Shown: positions 6,663-13,485 of the stretch, one piece after another | How positions within the stretch are numbered: position 1 is the stretch's first letter | How the letters are laid out: each line of letters starts with the position of its first letter | DNA from: an uncultured Clostridiaceae bacterium | GTDB taxonomy: Bacteria; Bacillota; Clostridia; Lachnospirales; Lachnospiraceae | DNA: 14,448 nucleotides | Reading direction: 5' to 3' | NCBI GenBank assembly: GCA_949948825.1 | Contig: CATLIJ010000036.1 | Coordinates: 1-14,448, forward strand | The notes under the pieces: model-generated | The model's database searches: none | What the model was told of the DNA's origin: nothing | Seen by the model: only the letters and a program-made list of their open reading frames with translations | Translations under genes and position numbers: made by a program

Positions 6663-9269
6663 TTATGTATGAAGATATTGAGTCAGCAGGTCAATCAGCA
6701 CAGCAAGATCATATGGCTTGGCCACATGGGCATTCATTCCGCAGGTAATGCATTTTTGTATATCATCATCAAAGGCATCTGCGCTGACAGCGATGATGGG
6801 GATTTCTTTTGCATCCTTCCGGGGAAGCCGGCGGATGGCTGCTGCTGCTTCATATCCTGTCATAACTGGCATTCTTAAATCCATTAAAATAATATCATAC
6901 CAGCCGCTTTCAGACTGCTCAAATTTTTCAAGACAGATTTTTCCGTTTTCTGCCCAGTCCAGCTCCAGACCCAGTTCGGAAAGCATGGAGCTGCCAATCT
7001 CCCAATTCAGTTCATTATCCTCTGCAAACAGAACCCGTTTACTGGTAAAATCCACGGTCTCTTCGGATTGTTCTGGCTCTGATGTCTGAACTTCTGTAAA
7101 TGGCCTTAACCCGTAATACAATCCGGAACGAAACAGAGGTTTTGCAATAAAGCCCTGAATTTCAACAGGTTCAGCCTGTGACTCCAATTCATCCCATTCT
7201 CCATCCGACAGAAGCAGAAGCGTAAGACCAGGGCCAAAATGTCTGCGCAGCTCTGCTGCAGCCGGAAGGCCGTCCTGTCCTTTCATGTCCCAGTCAAGCA
7301 GTACAATCGGCTCCTTTTTGGAAGCCAGGTATTTTTCCAGCCATTGAACGGCATGGTTGAAGTCTGTCACATACTCTGCGTTCAGTCCAATGGATTGGGA
7401 TGTGTTCTTTACTGTCTGGCAGCACATTTCGTCATCATCAATAATCAGCACATCTCTTGGAGGAAGAAGCAGTTCCTGCTCTTGCTGTATAATCTTTTCC
7501 ATATCCAGAGAAATATAAAAATCACTGCCTATATTTGGCTGGCTTTCTACCCGGATACTGCCTCCCATGGCATCCACAATATATTTGGTGATGGTCATTC
7601 CCATTCCTGCGCCCTCATGCTTTTCTACGCGGGCATTGTCTTCTCTTGCAAATGGATCAAAAATTTTCTCCTTAAATTCTTGTGTCATTCCGATTCCATT
7701 GTCTTTAATGTGAAGGCAGGACCGGGTGTATGAGTTCCCTTTTGGGGATGGCTCCTCGGAAAGGAATACCTCAATCCGGCCATTTTCTGGTGTGAATTTG
7801 ACAGAATTGCCAATAATATTAAGTAAAATCTGGCTTAAGCGCACTCTGTCCGCACATACGTTTTCATATTGGATATTATGTATATAAATATTAAAATTCT
7901 GATGCTTTTCCTGAACCTGAGGCTGAATCACAGTCATAATGTTCTGCATGACCTCACGCAGAGAGACGGGCTCCAGGTTCAGGGTAAATCCGCCGTTTTC
8001 CATTTTGGCCATATCCAGCATGTCATTGATTAATCCAAGAAGATGACGGCTGGATACGCTGATTCGTTTTAAGCATGTCCGAATCCGCACCGCATTGTCC
8101 AGATTATTCATGGCAATCAGGGTCATTCCCATAATGCCGTTCATGGGTGTGCGGATATCATGGCTCATATTGGAAAGAAATTCACTTTTCGCTTTGCTCG
8201 CCCGCTCGGCGGTACGCCGCTCCATTTCAGCAGATTGTCTTGCTGCTTCAGCGGACTGCCTTGCTGTTTCAGCAGATTTTCGTGCTGTTTCAGCTGCCTG
8301 GTATGCTTCCTTCAGTTCTTTCATCTGTTTTCTGGTCAGCCAGAAATATACGGCAAAAACCAGAAGAAGTACACAGAGAATAAGAATGCAGCTGGTGAAG
8401 GAATAAAAGGACCATTTTTCAGTCATCTGCTCCACGGTCTGGTCCAGGGTATTATAAGGCATGCGCAGCAGTAAATACCAATCAGAGGATGGAAGCTTTG
8501 TACAGTACAGGTTCCACTGCACTCCATCTAAGAGGATCTCGTCGGTATATTCCTGCCCGTTAGAGATGGATTCCTTTAGTTTGGCAATGGGTTGTCCCGG
8601 TTCTTTTGAATTTACCTCATCAAAATAATTGCCGTTTTTCACACCTGAGTTTTCCAGAATCAGGGTCCCGTCCGTGCGGATGATGGAATAGTTTACCATA
8701 TCAGTGTCAATATTCACAGACAGGGTATCGCTTAGATAGCTGATCGGAAGTCCTACCACAAGCGCAGCGCTTTTTCGTCCATCTCCCATGTCATAGGCAG
8801 CAGGCACGCCCATTAAGGCAACTCTCTGTCCATATTCATCCTGTCCCACACTGACATTATCCCTGCCTCCCACTACGGATTTGTGCAGCGACTGGGGTAT
8901 TTCCAGATGGATCTTTGAGCCGTATATCATATGGAACTCCCCGTCCTCAGTATAAAATGCCAGATATTCAAATCCTCTGGAACGGGCATTGTAGGTCAGC
9001 TCCACATGCATAGCCTCATTGTCCTGGTCCCGTCCCGGGGGGACTGCATCCACCAGGGCTTCCACCTGTGACAGGCGAAGCTGGATTGTGGTGCCAAAAT
9101 GGGCGGCAACCTGTCTGCTCATGCTTGACATATAGATAATGCCAATTTCCCTTATGGCATCTGCGCCGATCCGGTTCATCCAGATTGTCTGGATATTAAA
9201 TACAATCATACAGAAAACAGAGGCCAGAATAAGACTGACCGTTAAAAAACGCGTTGTTTTATGCCTCAT
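6663..9269 (-). CDS. Membrane hybrid sensor histidine kinase with two receiver domains
   Basis: The 868-residue protein starts with a membrane helix (about residues 8-29), then an extracellular region of about 260 residues consistent with a Cache-type sensor (contains FEYLAFYTEDGEFHMIYG and SDWYLLLRMPY). A second helix follows at 290-311. A charged heptad coiled coil (327-361) leads into HisKA with the phospho-acceptor H370 in FLSNMSHDIRTPMN. The ATPase domain shows the N box around 484-492, DNGIGM (523-528) and GAGMGM (553-558). Receiver 1 has D611-D613, D659 and K710; receiver 2 has E750/D751, D797 and K851. No HPt or DNA-binding output domain is present, so a partner regulator must lie elsewhere. 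The ATG at 9269 has GAGG seven bases upstream. It is transcribed together with the solute-binding lipoprotein, which may present ligand to its sensor domain. Confidence 0.93.
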   Translation of the reverse strand: MRHKTTRFLTVSLILASVFCMIVFNIQTIWMNRIGADAIREIGIIYMSSMSRQVAAHFGTTIQLRLSQVEALVDAVPPGRDQDNEAMHVELTYNARSRGFEYLAFYTEDGEFHMIYGSKIHLEIPQSLHKSVVGGRDNVSVGQDEYGQRVALMGVPAAYDMGDGRKSAALVVGLPISYLSDTLSVNIDTDMVNYSIIRTDGTLILENSGVKNGNYFDEVNSKEPGQPIAKLKESISNGQEYTDEILLDGVQWNLYCTKLPSSDWYLLLRMPYNTLDQTVEQMTEKWSFYSFTSCILILCVLLLVFAVYFWLTRKQMKELKEAYQAAETARKSAETARQSAEAARQSAEMERRTAERASKAKSEFLSNMSHDIRTPMNGIMGMTLIAMNNLDNAVRIRTCLKRISVSSRHLLGLINDMLDMAKMENGGFTLNLEPVSLREVMQNIMTVIQPQVQEKHQNFNIYIHNIQYENVCADRVRLSQILLNIIGNSVKFTPENGRIEVFLSEEPSPKGNSYTRSCLHIKDNGIGMTQEFKEKIFDPFAREDNARVEKHEGAGMGMTITKYIVDAMGGSIRVESQPNIGSDFYISLDMEKIIQQEQELLLPPRDVLIIDDDEMCCQTVKNTSQSIGLNAEYVTDFNHAVQWLEKYLASKKEPIVLLDWDMKGQDGLPAAAELRRHFGPGLTLLLLSDGEWDELESQAEPVEIQGFIAKPLFRSGLYYGLRPFTEVQTSEPEQSEETVDFTSKRVLFAEDNELNWEIGSSMLSELGLELDWAENGKICLEKFEQSESGWYDIILMDLRMPVMTGYEAAAAIRRLPRKDAKEIPIIAVSADAFDDDIQKCITCGMNAHVAKPYDLAVLIDLLTQYLHT
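8187..8291 (-). repeat. Five-heptad Ala/Arg/Glu repeat in the kinase signalling helix
   Basis: Residues 327-361 read as five successive 7-residue units: ETARKSA, ETARQSA, EAARQSA, EMERRTA, ERASKAK. The underlying 21-base units are also similar, pointing to recent tandem duplication. The unit joins the second membrane helix to the HisKA domain, where helix phase decides signalling output. Confidence 0.75.
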
Positions 9270-9310
9270 AACAAAACCTCTTCTGAGTCTATATTGTAAA
9301 TTGTATATCT

Positions 9311-9339
9311 ATTATAAGGCATAAAGTTCTTACTTTCAA
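9311..9339 (-). promoter_or_regulatory. Sigma-A promoter of the kinase/binding-protein unit
   Basis: On the minus strand, TTGAAA (9334-9339) and TATAAT (9311-9316) are separated by exactly 17 bases, a near-consensus promoter. Transcription would start near 9304, about 35 bases before the kinase ATG. Confidence 0.8.
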
Positions 9340-9400
9340 GGAAACTTTTTAATGAAAAAGGGGTTTTGAGACAGACTGTCCTTTTTGCAGCAGAAAGCAC

Positions 9401-9429
9401 TGGACGGGAAGGAAAATTTCGTATATGAT
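9401..9429 (+). promoter_or_regulatory. Probable sigma-A promoter of the DtxR-GTPase operon
   Basis: TGGACG (9401-9406), 17 bases, then TATGAT (9424-9429), with the start near 9436 and the ribosome site GGAGG following. The -35 is weak (four of six), which suits an activated or regulated promoter. A small palindrome, GACAG-A-CTGTC (9370-9380), lies about 20 bases upstream and might be an operator. It is too short to be sure. Confidence 0.55.
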
Positions 9430-9455
9430 AGGGAGAAAAGGGGGCGGAGGCAGGT

Positions 9456-9851
9456 ATGAATGAATCGGGTGAGAATTATCTGGAGACCATATTGGTTTTA
9501 AAGGAGAAAAAGGGGGCGGTGCATTCCATTGACATTGCCAGAGAGCTGAATTTCAGCAAGCCCAGTGTCAGCCGTGCCATGAGCATTCTGCGGGAAAAGG
9601 GATTTATTGTCATGGAAAGGTCAGGGGAAATTCATCTGACAAAGATCGGAAAGGAGAAAGCCGGAGAAATTTACCGAAGGCATTGTCTTCTGACTGTGTT
9701 TTTGGAGAGGATTGCCAGGGTGCCAAAGGAGATGGCAGAGAAAAATGCCTGCCGGATGGAACACATTCTGGATCAGGAAGTGGTGGAGGGCATTCACCGG
9801 TTTATGGAGGAGCAGGGAAAGGATGAGGACGGACAGACCCCATCCTTGTAA
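9456..9851 (+). CDS. DtxR/MntR-family metal-dependent transcriptional regulator
   Basis: This 131-residue protein has the two-domain MntR layout: winged helix (SIDIARELNFSKPSVSRAMSILREKGFIV) and a helical metal-binding dimerisation domain, without the C-terminal SH3 domain of DtxR. Candidate metal ligands are E6, H76 (YRRHCLL) and C99, E102, H103 in NACRMEH. The latter aligns with the Cys-Glu-His set of DtxR rather than the Glu-Glu-His set of MntR. N7 sits where DtxR has Met10 and MntR Asp8, so the cofactor (Fe2+, Mn2+ or other) cannot be told. The ATG at 9456 has GGAGG five bases upstream. Twenty-four bases separate it from the His-rich GTPase, so it heads that operon and probably controls it. 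It is divergent from the kinase gene. Confidence 0.9.
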   Translation: MNESGENYLETILVLKEKKGAVHSIDIARELNFSKPSVSRAMSILREKGFIVMERSGEIHLTKIGKEKAGEIYRRHCLLTVFLERIARVPKEMAEKNACRMEHILDQEVVEGIHRFMEEQGKDEDGQTPSL

Positions 9852-9875
9852 AAAAATAGAAGAAAGGGAACAATT

Positions 9876-11168
9876 ATGACAAAGATTGATATTATTTCTG
9901 GATTTTTAGGTGCAGGAAAGACGACTTTTATCAAAAAACTGCTGCAGGAGGCCATTGCAGGGGAGCAGGTGGTGCTCATTGAGAATGAGTTTGGGGAAAT
10001 TGGGATTGACGGGGGATTTTTAAAGGATGCCGGAATTGAGATCCGGGAGATGAATTCCGGATGTATCTGCTGTTCCCTGGTAGGGGATTTCGGAGAGTCC
10101 CTTAAGGAGGTGCTGACCAAATATCATCCGGACCGGGTGATCATTGAGCCTTCTGGTGTGGGAAAGCTGTCAGATGTGATGAATGCAGTGCGCAATGTGG
10201 CAAAGGATCTGGAGGTCCGGCTGAACAGTGCAGTTACTGTGGTGGATGCAAACAAGTGCCGGATGTATATGAAGAATTTTGGTGAGTTTTTCAATAATCA
10301 GGTGGAGAATGCAGGGACAATTGTCTTAAGCCGTACTGATGTGACCGGAGCAGGAAAGGTGAAAAAGGCTGTGGAGATGTTAAGAGAGCGCAACCAGGGG
10401 GCAGCCATTGTCACCACTCCGATTGACCAGCTGGGGGGGAGCCAGCTGCTGGAGCTGATTGAGAAGCCGGATACCATGATGGAAGAATTGCTGGAGCAGG
10501 CCAAGGCAGAATATGAGAAATCCCACCATCACCATCATCATGGAGATGGATGCGGGGAGCATAGCCATGAGCACGGCCATGACCATGAGGAAGAGCATGG
10601 CCACAGCCATGTTCATGGGGAAGAGCACGGTCATGACCACGGGGAGGAGCATGACCACGGGGAAGACCATGAGCACGGTCATGACCATGAGAAGGAGCAT
10701 GACCACAGCCATGGCCATGGGGAAGAGCATGAGCACGGTCATGAGCATGAGGAAGAGCATGGCCACAGCCATGTTCACGGGGAAGAACATGGTCACAATC
10801 ACGGAGATGGTCACGACCATGGTCCGGACTGCGGCTGCGGATGTCATGACCATCATCACCATCATGATCACCATGCAGATGAGGTGTTTTCCAGCTGGGG
10901 TCTGGAAACTACGGCTGCCTGTAAAAAGGAGAAGCTGGAGGAGGTTCTGGAGGAGCTTGCCTATGGCAGCCGATATGGAGATGTGCTCCGCGCTAAGGGG
11001 ATGCTTCCGGGAGAGAATCCGGGAGAATGGTATTATTTTGATCTGGTGCCGGAGGAGTACGAGATTCGCACCGGCGCGCCGGATTATACAGGAAAGATTT
11101 GCGTGATTGGCGCCAATTTAAAGGAAGGCGAGCTTGAGGAGGCGTTTGGCCATGGGACCGATGATTGA
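9876..11168 (+). CDS. COG0523 (CobW/ZNG1-type) metallochaperone GTPase with His-rich insert
   Basis: COG0523 G3E GTPases deliver metals to target enzymes or act in zinc homeostasis. Motifs are the P-loop GFLGAGKTT (residues 9-17), ENEFGEIGID (36-45), the metal-binding GCICC (62-66), EPSG (91-94), and SRTD (152-155) in place of NKxD. Residues 217-333 form a low-complexity insert of 117 residues holding 49 histidines and four cysteines (CGCGC near its end), alternating with Glu/Asp/Gly. The CobW C-terminal domain follows (EVFSSWGLETT ... GEWYYFDLVPEEYEIR). The ATG at 9876 has GAAAGGG upstream. Its stop overlaps the next GTPase gene by 17 bases, so translation is probably coupled. The insert suggests binding or buffering of zinc, nickel or cobalt. 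The substrate protein is unknown. Confidence 0.93.
   Translation: MTKIDIISGFLGAGKTTFIKKLLQEAIAGEQVVLIENEFGEIGIDGGFLKDAGIEIREMNSGCICCSLVGDFGESLKEVLTKYHPDRVIIEPSGVGKLSDVMNAVRNVAKDLEVRLNSAVTVVDANKCRMYMKNFGEFFNNQVENAGTIVLSRTDVTGAGKVKKAVEMLRERNQGAAIVTTPIDQLGGSQLLELIEKPDTMMEELLEQAKAEYEKSHHHHHHGDGCGEHSHEHGHDHEEEHGHSHVHGEEHGHDHGEEHDHGEDHEHGHDHEKEHDHSHGHGEEHEHGHEHEEEHGHSHVHGEEHGHNHGDGHDHGPDCGCGCHDHHHHHDHHADEVFSSWGLETTAACKKEKLEEVLEELAYGSRYGDVLRAKGMLPGENPGEWYYFDLVPEEYEIRTGAPDYTGKICVIGANLKEGELEEAFGHGTDD
10524..10874 (+). repeat. Imperfect internal repeats encoding the His-rich segment
   Basis: Units beginning GAGCACGG occur at 10569, 10671 and 10731. The first and third align over about 75 bases at an offset of 162 bases (54 codons) with only a few changes, mostly third-position or CAT/CAC swaps. 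The middle unit is shorter and more diverged. All offsets are multiples of three, so growth or loss of units keeps the frame. Confidence 0.75.
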
Positions 11169-12102
11169 TGACGAGATTATGCCGGTATTTCTGATCAATG
11201 GTTTTCTGGAGGCAGGAAAAACAGAGTTTTTAACCTTTACCATGGAACAGGAATATTTTCAGACCGAGGGAAAGACACTTTTGATTGTCTGCGAGGAGGG
11301 GGAAAATGAGTATGAACCAGAGCTTTTGGAGAGTGTCCGGACCTCTGTGGTCTATGTGGAGGAATTAAGCCAGATTTCTCCGGAGCGGCTGACAGAGCTG
11401 GAGCTGCTGTACAATCCTGAGCGGGTTCTGATTGAGTGGAACGGTATGTGGAATCAGGAGGATCTGAAGCTTCCGGCGGACTGGGTGATTTATCAGCAGA
11501 TTACGATTGTGGATATGTCTACTTTTGAACTGTATGTGAAAAACATGAAGTCCCTGCTGGCTGCTATGGTCCGCGGGTCAGAGCTGATTATCTGCAACCG
11601 CTGTGATGGCATTGAGGATCTGGAACGGTATAAGCGGATGCTCAAATCCATGAATACCAAATGTGATATTGTGTTTGAGGATGAAAACGGGGAGATTGAT
11701 GAGCTGTCAGAGGAGGATCTTCCCTATGATATCAATGCGCCTGTGGTGGAAATCGGGCCGGAAGCTTATGGAATCTGGTATATTGACTGTATGGATAAGC
11801 CAGAGCGTTATGTGGGCAAGGTGGTGGAGTTTACTGCCATGGTGTTCAAGTCACCGGATTTTCCCAGGAATTATTTTGTGCCGGGGCGGATGGCCATGAC
11901 CTGCTGTGCGGATGATATGACATTTTTAGGGTATATCTGCAAGTCCAGGGAAGCCAAAAACCTGGAGACCAGACAGTGGGTAAAGGTGCGGGCCCGCGTG
12001 GAGCTGGAATTTTGGAAGGATTATCACGGGGAGGGGCCAGTGCTCTATGCGGAAGCTGTGACTCCGGCAGAGCCAGTAGAGGATGTGGTGCAGTTTGGCT
12101 GA
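11152..12102 (+). CDS. Divergent CobW-type GTPase fused to a YcgQ/TIGR03943 (DUF1980)-like domain
   Basis: The 316-residue product starts with a CobW-like P-loop, NGFLEAGKTEF (residues 16-26). The CxCC metal motif is gone: the equivalent strand reads LLIVCEEGENEYE. EPSG is replaced by IEWNG, and the NKxD position reads NRCD, so nucleotide binding may persist while metal transfer is changed. From about residue 220 to the end it resembles the C-terminal domain of YcgQ/TIGR03943: VGKVVEFTAMVFKSPDF, then FVPGRMAMTCCADDM (C251, C252), then GYICK. In Bacillus, YcgQ works with permease YcgR and is linked to zinc-responsive genes. The ATG at 11152 has GAGGAGG nine bases upstream, inside the previous gene; a TTG at 11134 is less likely. 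It is the last gene before a strong terminator. The domain match is by eye. Confidence 0.8.
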   Translation: MGPMIDDEIMPVFLINGFLEAGKTEFLTFTMEQEYFQTEGKTLLIVCEEGENEYEPELLESVRTSVVYVEELSQISPERLTELELLYNPERVLIEWNGMWNQEDLKLPADWVIYQQITIVDMSTFELYVKNMKSLLAAMVRGSELIICNRCDGIEDLERYKRMLKSMNTKCDIVFEDENGEIDELSEEDLPYDINAPVVEIGPEAYGIWYIDCMDKPERYVGKVVEFTAMVFKSPDFPRNYFVPGRMAMTCCADDMTFLGYICKSREAKNLETRQWVKVRARVELEFWKDYHGEGPVLYAEAVTPAEPVEDVVQFG

Positions 12103-12165
12103 GAAATCAGGGCTGGTTTCGTGAAGACACGAAGATCAAGGCTGGTTTGATTTGGAGAGAAAAGA

Positions 12166-12238
12166 GAAAAGAGAAAAGGAAGGGAACACTTCATATGATA
12201 AAGTGTTCCCTTCCTTTTCTCTTTTCCGATGCTTTTTT
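12166..12238 (+). terminator. Strong rho-independent terminator with a 26-bp perfect stem
   Basis: The arms 12166-12191 (starting GAAAAGAGAAAAGGAAGGG) and 12201-12226 are exact complements around a 9-base loop, CATATGATA. Six bases later comes a run of six T (12233-12238). It closes the DtxR-GTPase operon. The stem is unusually long, and its A/G-rich versus T/C-rich arms are uncommon. Upstream, ATCAGGGCTGGTTT and ATCAAGGCTGGTTT form a short direct repeat of unknown meaning. Confidence 0.85.
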
Positions 12239-12329
12239 CTGACATCGCAGTTCATTGTTTCTGTAAAACACAAAACTTTTGAAACAAAAGATGCCATAAA
12301 ATTTTTTTGAAAAAATCTCTAAAAAGTAG

Positions 12330-12357
12330 TTGACATTTGGAAAAAATGTGGTAATAT
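12330..12357 (+). promoter_or_regulatory. Sigma-A promoter of the PfkB-sorE operon
   Basis: A perfect TTGACA (12330-12335) is followed after 16 bases by TAATAT (12352-12357), giving a start near 12364. The leader to the kinase ATG is about 58 bases and ends in the ribosome site AAGGGGG. The 90 bases between the preceding terminator and this promoter are A/T-rich and hold no gene. Confidence 0.75.
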
Positions 12358-12366
12358 ATACTTAAA

Positions 12367-12396
12367 GTTGTTGATTCAACAACAATAAATTGTTGA
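12367..12396 (+). promoter_or_regulatory. Palindromic operator plus third half-site at the sugar operon start
   Basis: GTTGTTGA-T-TCAACAAC (12367-12383) is a perfect 8-bp-arm palindrome lying just after the predicted transcription start. A third copy of TTGTTGA follows at 12390-12396. This layout fits a repressor site; DeoR-family regulators often control PfkB and sorbose/fructose operons, but no regulator gene lies in view. Confidence 0.6.
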
Positions 12397-12421
12397 AATA
12401 AAACAAGAAGGGGGTATTGAT

Positions 12422-13357
12422 ATGATTTATACTGTAACATTGAATCCAGCGTTGGATAAGACCGTTGAGATTCCTTCTCTGACGGTTGACAGTGTGAATC
12501 GCATTACAACTATGCGGACAGATCCAGGAGGGAAGGGGATCAATGTATCCAAGGTTATTGACAAGCTGGGAAAAAAGAGCATTGCCACTGGAATTTTGGG
12601 CGGAGACACCGGTAATGCAATTTTGTCGGCTCTTCGGGCCATGGGGCTTGAGACCAGCTTCCGTTTTGTGGAAGGGGAGACACGGACGAATCTGAAGGTG
12701 ATTGATCCGGTAAACCACACCAATACGGATATCAATGAGCCGGGAGTTACTGTGTCAGAGGAGATTTTAAACGAGGTTTTGCAGGATTTGCTGGCAAAGC
12801 TGACGGAAGGGGATCTTGTGGTAATCTCCGGCAGCCTTCCAAAGGGATCTCCCAAGGATACTTATTATACCTGGGTGAAAGCCTGCAAGGAGGCTGGAGC
12901 CAGGGTGATCCTGGATGCGGACGGAGATCTGCTTGCAGCAGGCATAAAGGCGTCTCCTTATCTGATTAAGCCCAACAACCATGAGCTTTCCGGACTTTTG
13001 GGGCGCGCCTTAAATACGCCGAAGGAACTTGAAGCAGCGGCCCGTGAGCTGATGGAGCAGTATGGAATCGGGAAGATTGTGGTTTCCATGGGAGGCGACG
13101 GCGCATTGTATGTGACAGAAGATAAGACTTTGTATGCAGAAGGGTTAAAGGTGCCTGTGGGCAGCACTGTGGGCGCAGGAGACAGTGTGGTGGCTTCCCT
13201 TGCAGTCGCAGAGGAATCTGGTATGGACTTAGAGGATTTGGTTCGTCTTTCCACTGCCACAGGTGCAGCCAATGTGATGTGCAGCGGCACACAGGCGGCT
13301 GAGTATGATGTGATTGAAGGACTGATTCCAAAGGTAGTGATTCACAACGAGTTTTAG
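12422..13357 (+). CDS. PfkB-family 1-phosphofructokinase / tagatose-6-phosphate kinase type
   Basis: This 311-residue cytoplasmic kinase belongs to the FruK/LacC branch of PfkB. It starts MIYTVTLNPALDKTVEI, typical of 1-phosphofructokinases, with the first PfkB signature PGGKGINVS at residues 35-43. ISGSLPKGSP, LDADGDLL, IKPNNHEL and SMGGDGALYV follow, and the second signature GAGDS carries the catalytic base D254. The reaction would be ATP-dependent phosphorylation of fructose-1-phosphate (or tagatose-6-phosphate) to a bisphosphate for glycolysis. The ATG at 12422 has AAGGGGG upstream. It shares an operon with sorE 128 bases downstream, pointing to a ketohexose-1-phosphate substrate supplied by a phosphotransferase system. 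The motifs do not settle fruK against lacC. Confidence 0.88.
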   Translation: MIYTVTLNPALDKTVEIPSLTVDSVNRITTMRTDPGGKGINVSKVIDKLGKKSIATGILGGDTGNAILSALRAMGLETSFRFVEGETRTNLKVIDPVNHTNTDINEPGVTVSEEILNEVLQDLLAKLTEGDLVVISGSLPKGSPKDTYYTWVKACKEAGARVILDADGDLLAAGIKASPYLIKPNNHELSGLLGRALNTPKELEAAARELMEQYGIGKIVVSMGGDGALYVTEDKTLYAEGLKVPVGSTVGAGDSVVASLAVAEESGMDLEDLVRLSTATGAANVMCSGTQAAEYDVIEGLIPKVVIHNEF

Positions 13358-13400
13358 TTATCGTTCACAGGGCGAGAAGATGCCCCCTGTGAACCGTAAC
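13357..13400 (+). repeat. Intercistronic hairpin between the PfkB kinase gene and sorE
   Basis: GTTCACAGGG (13363-13372) and CCCTGTGAAC (13385-13394) pair perfectly. Outside a 2-base internal loop, GTTA (13357-13360) pairs with TAAC (13397-13400). No T-run follows; the next bases are GGGTTAAAAAAGGG. It begins at the last base of the kinase stop codon, so it may stabilise or attenuate the transcript between the two genes. Confidence 0.6.
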
Positions 13401-13485
13401 GGGTTAAAAAAGGGTGTTTCAGAAAAAGGAAGTTTGTATTGCAAATCCATAAATTTTAAAATATGATAAGAAGGGAGTTTTTAAC

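Noticed and set aside
9370..9380. GACAG-A-CTGTC palindrome upstream of the DtxR-type gene, considered as the metal-regulator operator
   Set aside because: Too short and unlike the longer A/T-rich DtxR or MntR boxes; mentioned only under the promoter.
10380..10874. Long minus-strand frame rich in Met and Val that looks like a membrane protein
   Set aside because: It is the mirror of the His-rich repeats: CAT and CAC codons read backwards give ATG and GTG. It has no ribosome site and no homology that I can see.
10513..11106. Plus-strand frame overlapping the His-rich GTPase, Met/Thr rich
   Set aside because: It is a shifted reading of the same repeats; the CobW C-terminal domain continues in the main frame throughout.
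11976..12242. Small plus-strand frame running into the terminator
   Set aside because: It overlaps the GTPase-DUF1980 gene out of frame and its end is translated terminator stem; no ribosome site.
12225..12330. A/T-rich spacer with CTTTTG-AAA-CAAAAG (12276-12290), considered as a catabolite (cre) site
   Set aside because: It lacks the central CG and flanking pattern of a cre site; likely composition only.
13439..13467. Possible extra promoter before sorE: TTGCAA, 17 bases, TATGAT
   Set aside because: Transcription would start near 13474, inside the sorE ribosome binding site, leaving no usable leader. Probably chance in an A/T-rich spacer.
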